From NCBI GenBank assembly GCA_910579075.1, contig CAJTSV010000092.1:1-15151 (forward strand): a DNA stretch of 15,151 nt, read 5' to 3'. Within the stretch, counting starts at the first letter, position 1. Each line of letters begins with the position of its first letter. Source of the DNA: an uncultured Eubacterium sp. (GTDB taxonomy: Bacteria; Bacillota; Clostridia; Lachnospirales; Lachnospiraceae). A program made the position numbers and the translations under genes. Of this stretch, positions 13,995 through 15,151 are shown piece by piece. Below the pieces are notes generated by a model. That model searched no databases. It saw only the letters and a program-made list of their open reading frames with translations, and was not told where the DNA came from.

Positions 13995-15005
13995 ATGGCA
14001 TTATTTGAATCATATGAAAGAAGAATTGACCAGATTAACGCTGTATTAAACAAATACGGCATCAGCTCTGTAGAAGAAGCTGAAAAAATTACAAAAGATG
14101 CTGGGCTTGATGTATATGAGCAGGTCAAAAAAATCCAGCCAATCTGTTTTGAAAATGCATGCTGGGCTTACATAATCGGTGCTGCAATTGCCATTAAAAA
14201 AGGCTGCCGCAAAGCATCGGAAGCAGCAGCAGCTATCGGCGAAGGCCTGCAGGCATTCTGCATTCCGGGCTCGGTTGCTGACCACAGAAAAGTAGGCCTT
14301 GGCCACGGCAACCTGGGCAAGATGCTTCTGGAAGAAGAAACAGAGTGCTTCTGCTTTCTGGCAGGACATGAGTCCTTTGCGGCAGCAGAAGGTGCTATCG
14401 GCATTGCAGAAAAAGCAAACAAGGTACGCAAGCAGCCGCTTCGCGTTATCTTAAACGGACTTGGAAAAGATGCTGCACAGATTATTTCCCGCATCAACGG
14501 ATTTACATTTGTTGAAACACAGTACGATTACAAAGAAGCAAAACTGAATGTGATTTACGAAAAACCATATTCCGAAGGACTCCGTGCTTCTGTAAAATGC
14601 TACGGTGCAGATGACGTGCAGGAAGGTGTTGCGATTATGCACCATGAAAACGTTGGCGTTTCCATTACAGGAAATTCAACAAACCCGACACGTTTCCAGC
14701 ATCCGGTAGCAGGTACTTTTAAGAAAGAATGCAACGAACAGGGCAAGAAATATTTCTCCGTAGCATCCGGCGGCGGTACAGGACGCACGCTTCACCCGGA
14801 TAACATGGCAGCAGGCCCGGCTTCTTACGGCATGACCGATACGATGGGACGCATGCATTCCGATGCACAGTTCGCAGGCTCCTCATCCGTTCCGGCACAT
14901 GTAGAAATGATGGGACTCATTGGCATGGGCAATAACCCGATGGTTGGCGCTACGGTAGCAGTTGCTGTTTCCGTTGAGGAAGCTGCGAATGCTGGGAAGT
15001 TCTAA
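13995..15005 (+). CDS. GGGtGRT family protein
   Basis: The 336-residue protein bears the signature ASGGGTGRTLHP with GGGTGRT at 259-265, the defining motif of the GGGtGRT family (PF14057), whose function is unknown. Other traits are a cysteine-containing segment near 50-72 (C51, C57, C71), C89, the pair C118/C120 and a conserved 'GLGHGNLGKM' stretch at 101-110. No signal peptide or membrane anchor is evident. The frame is open from 13941, but the ATG at 13995 follows AAGGGAG and begins the conserved MALFESYERR. It is the second gene of the operon with the IscU-like gene, suggesting a shared Fe-S or redox role, which is inference. Codon choice suggests high expression. Confidence 0.88.
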   Translation: MALFESYERRIDQINAVLNKYGISSVEEAEKITKDAGLDVYEQVKKIQPICFENACWAYIIGAAIAIKKGCRKASEAAAAIGEGLQAFCIPGSVADHRKVGLGHGNLGKMLLEEETECFCFLAGHESFAAAEGAIGIAEKANKVRKQPLRVILNGLGKDAAQIISRINGFTFVETQYDYKEAKLNVIYEKPYSEGLRASVKCYGADDVQEGVAIMHHENVGVSITGNSTNPTRFQHPVAGTFKKECNEQGKKYFSVASGGGTGRTLHPDNMAAGPASYGMTDTMGRMHSDAQFAGSSSVPAHVEMMGLIGMGNNPMVGATVAVAVSVEEAANAGKF

Positions 15006-15044
15006 TTATATTTTATAATTGAAAACGCCGGAAGGCTTGAAAAT

Positions 15045-15068
15045 ACCGCAATCCTCAAGGTTTGCGGT
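15045..15068 (+). other. stable hairpin downstream of the GGGtGRT gene
   Basis: ACCGCAA (15045-15051) pairs with TTGCGGT (15062-15068). Inside, CC pairs with GG across a TCAA tetraloop after one T/T mismatch. It is not followed by a T-tract. It lies between the gene and the terminator, and could be part of the 3' untranslated region, a small RNA, or the edge of a dispersed element. Confidence 0.45.
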
Positions 15069-15091
15069 GACAAGGAAGTAATTTCAGATTA

Positions 15092-15137
15092 GGCGGTATA
15101 GCCCCGATTACAAGGGCTGTACCGTCTTTTCGATTTT
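15092..15137 (+). terminator. rho-independent terminator of the IscU-like/GGGtGRT operon
   Basis: A 13-bp stem runs from GGCGGTATAGCCC (15092-15104) to GGGCTGTACCGTC (15114-15126), with two G-U/T-G type pairs and a 9-base loop, and is followed by TTTT, CGA and TTTT. This is the clearest terminator in the window. Confidence 0.85.
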
Positions 15138-15151
15138 CCTATGCGCCTTGC

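Overview
The window looks like a chromosomal segment from a Gram-positive anaerobe of the class Clostridia, most probably the family Lachnospiraceae. The genus cannot be fixed by reading. Support comes from AGGAGG-type ribosome binding sites, a QueH-type epoxyqueuosine reductase, a long 'archaeal/fungal-type' aspartate-semialdehyde dehydrogenase, a zinc-finger-less topoisomerase III, and an IscU-like protein paired with a GGGtGRT protein. No rRNA, tRNA, CRISPR array, insertion sequence or recombinase was seen.

Layout. (1) 29-1586, minus strand: ATPase and permease of a nitrate/sulfonate/taurine-type ABC importer, overlapping by 38 bases; no binding protein is in view. (2) 1587-1795: a divergent intergenic region with a 7-bp dyad next to an extended -10 promoter. 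(3) 1796-5147, plus strand: queH, argH (arginine synthesis) and asd (aspartate-family amino acids), each with its own leader. (4) 5267-8832: a AAA+/DUF234 protein behind a near-consensus promoter, with both its ATPase and nuclease-like motifs degraded, then topoisomerase III. (5) 8948-11244: a strikingly AT-rich two-gene cassette, a DGQHR/DUF262-like protein followed two bases later by a protein with a C-terminal HEPN-like R-x4-H motif. It lies between topB and (6) 11247-13098, a left-handed beta-helix acyltransferase and a Nudix-GNAT fusion, both with the normal higher GC. (7) 13283-15005: IscU-like scaffold plus GGGtGRT protein, closed by a strong rho-independent terminator at the right edge.

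How the genes work together. Most of the window is housekeeping: amino-acid synthesis, tRNA modification, DNA topology and Fe-S related functions. The cassette at 8948-11244 is the accessory part. Its base composition differs sharply from both sides, its two genes are tightly coupled, and its predicted parts (a ParB-like/DGQHR domain and a HEPN RNase-like domain) are types that recur in defence and toxin-antitoxin loci. It is the best candidate here for an undescribed system. That function is inferred from motifs, composition and arrangement, and no homology search was possible.
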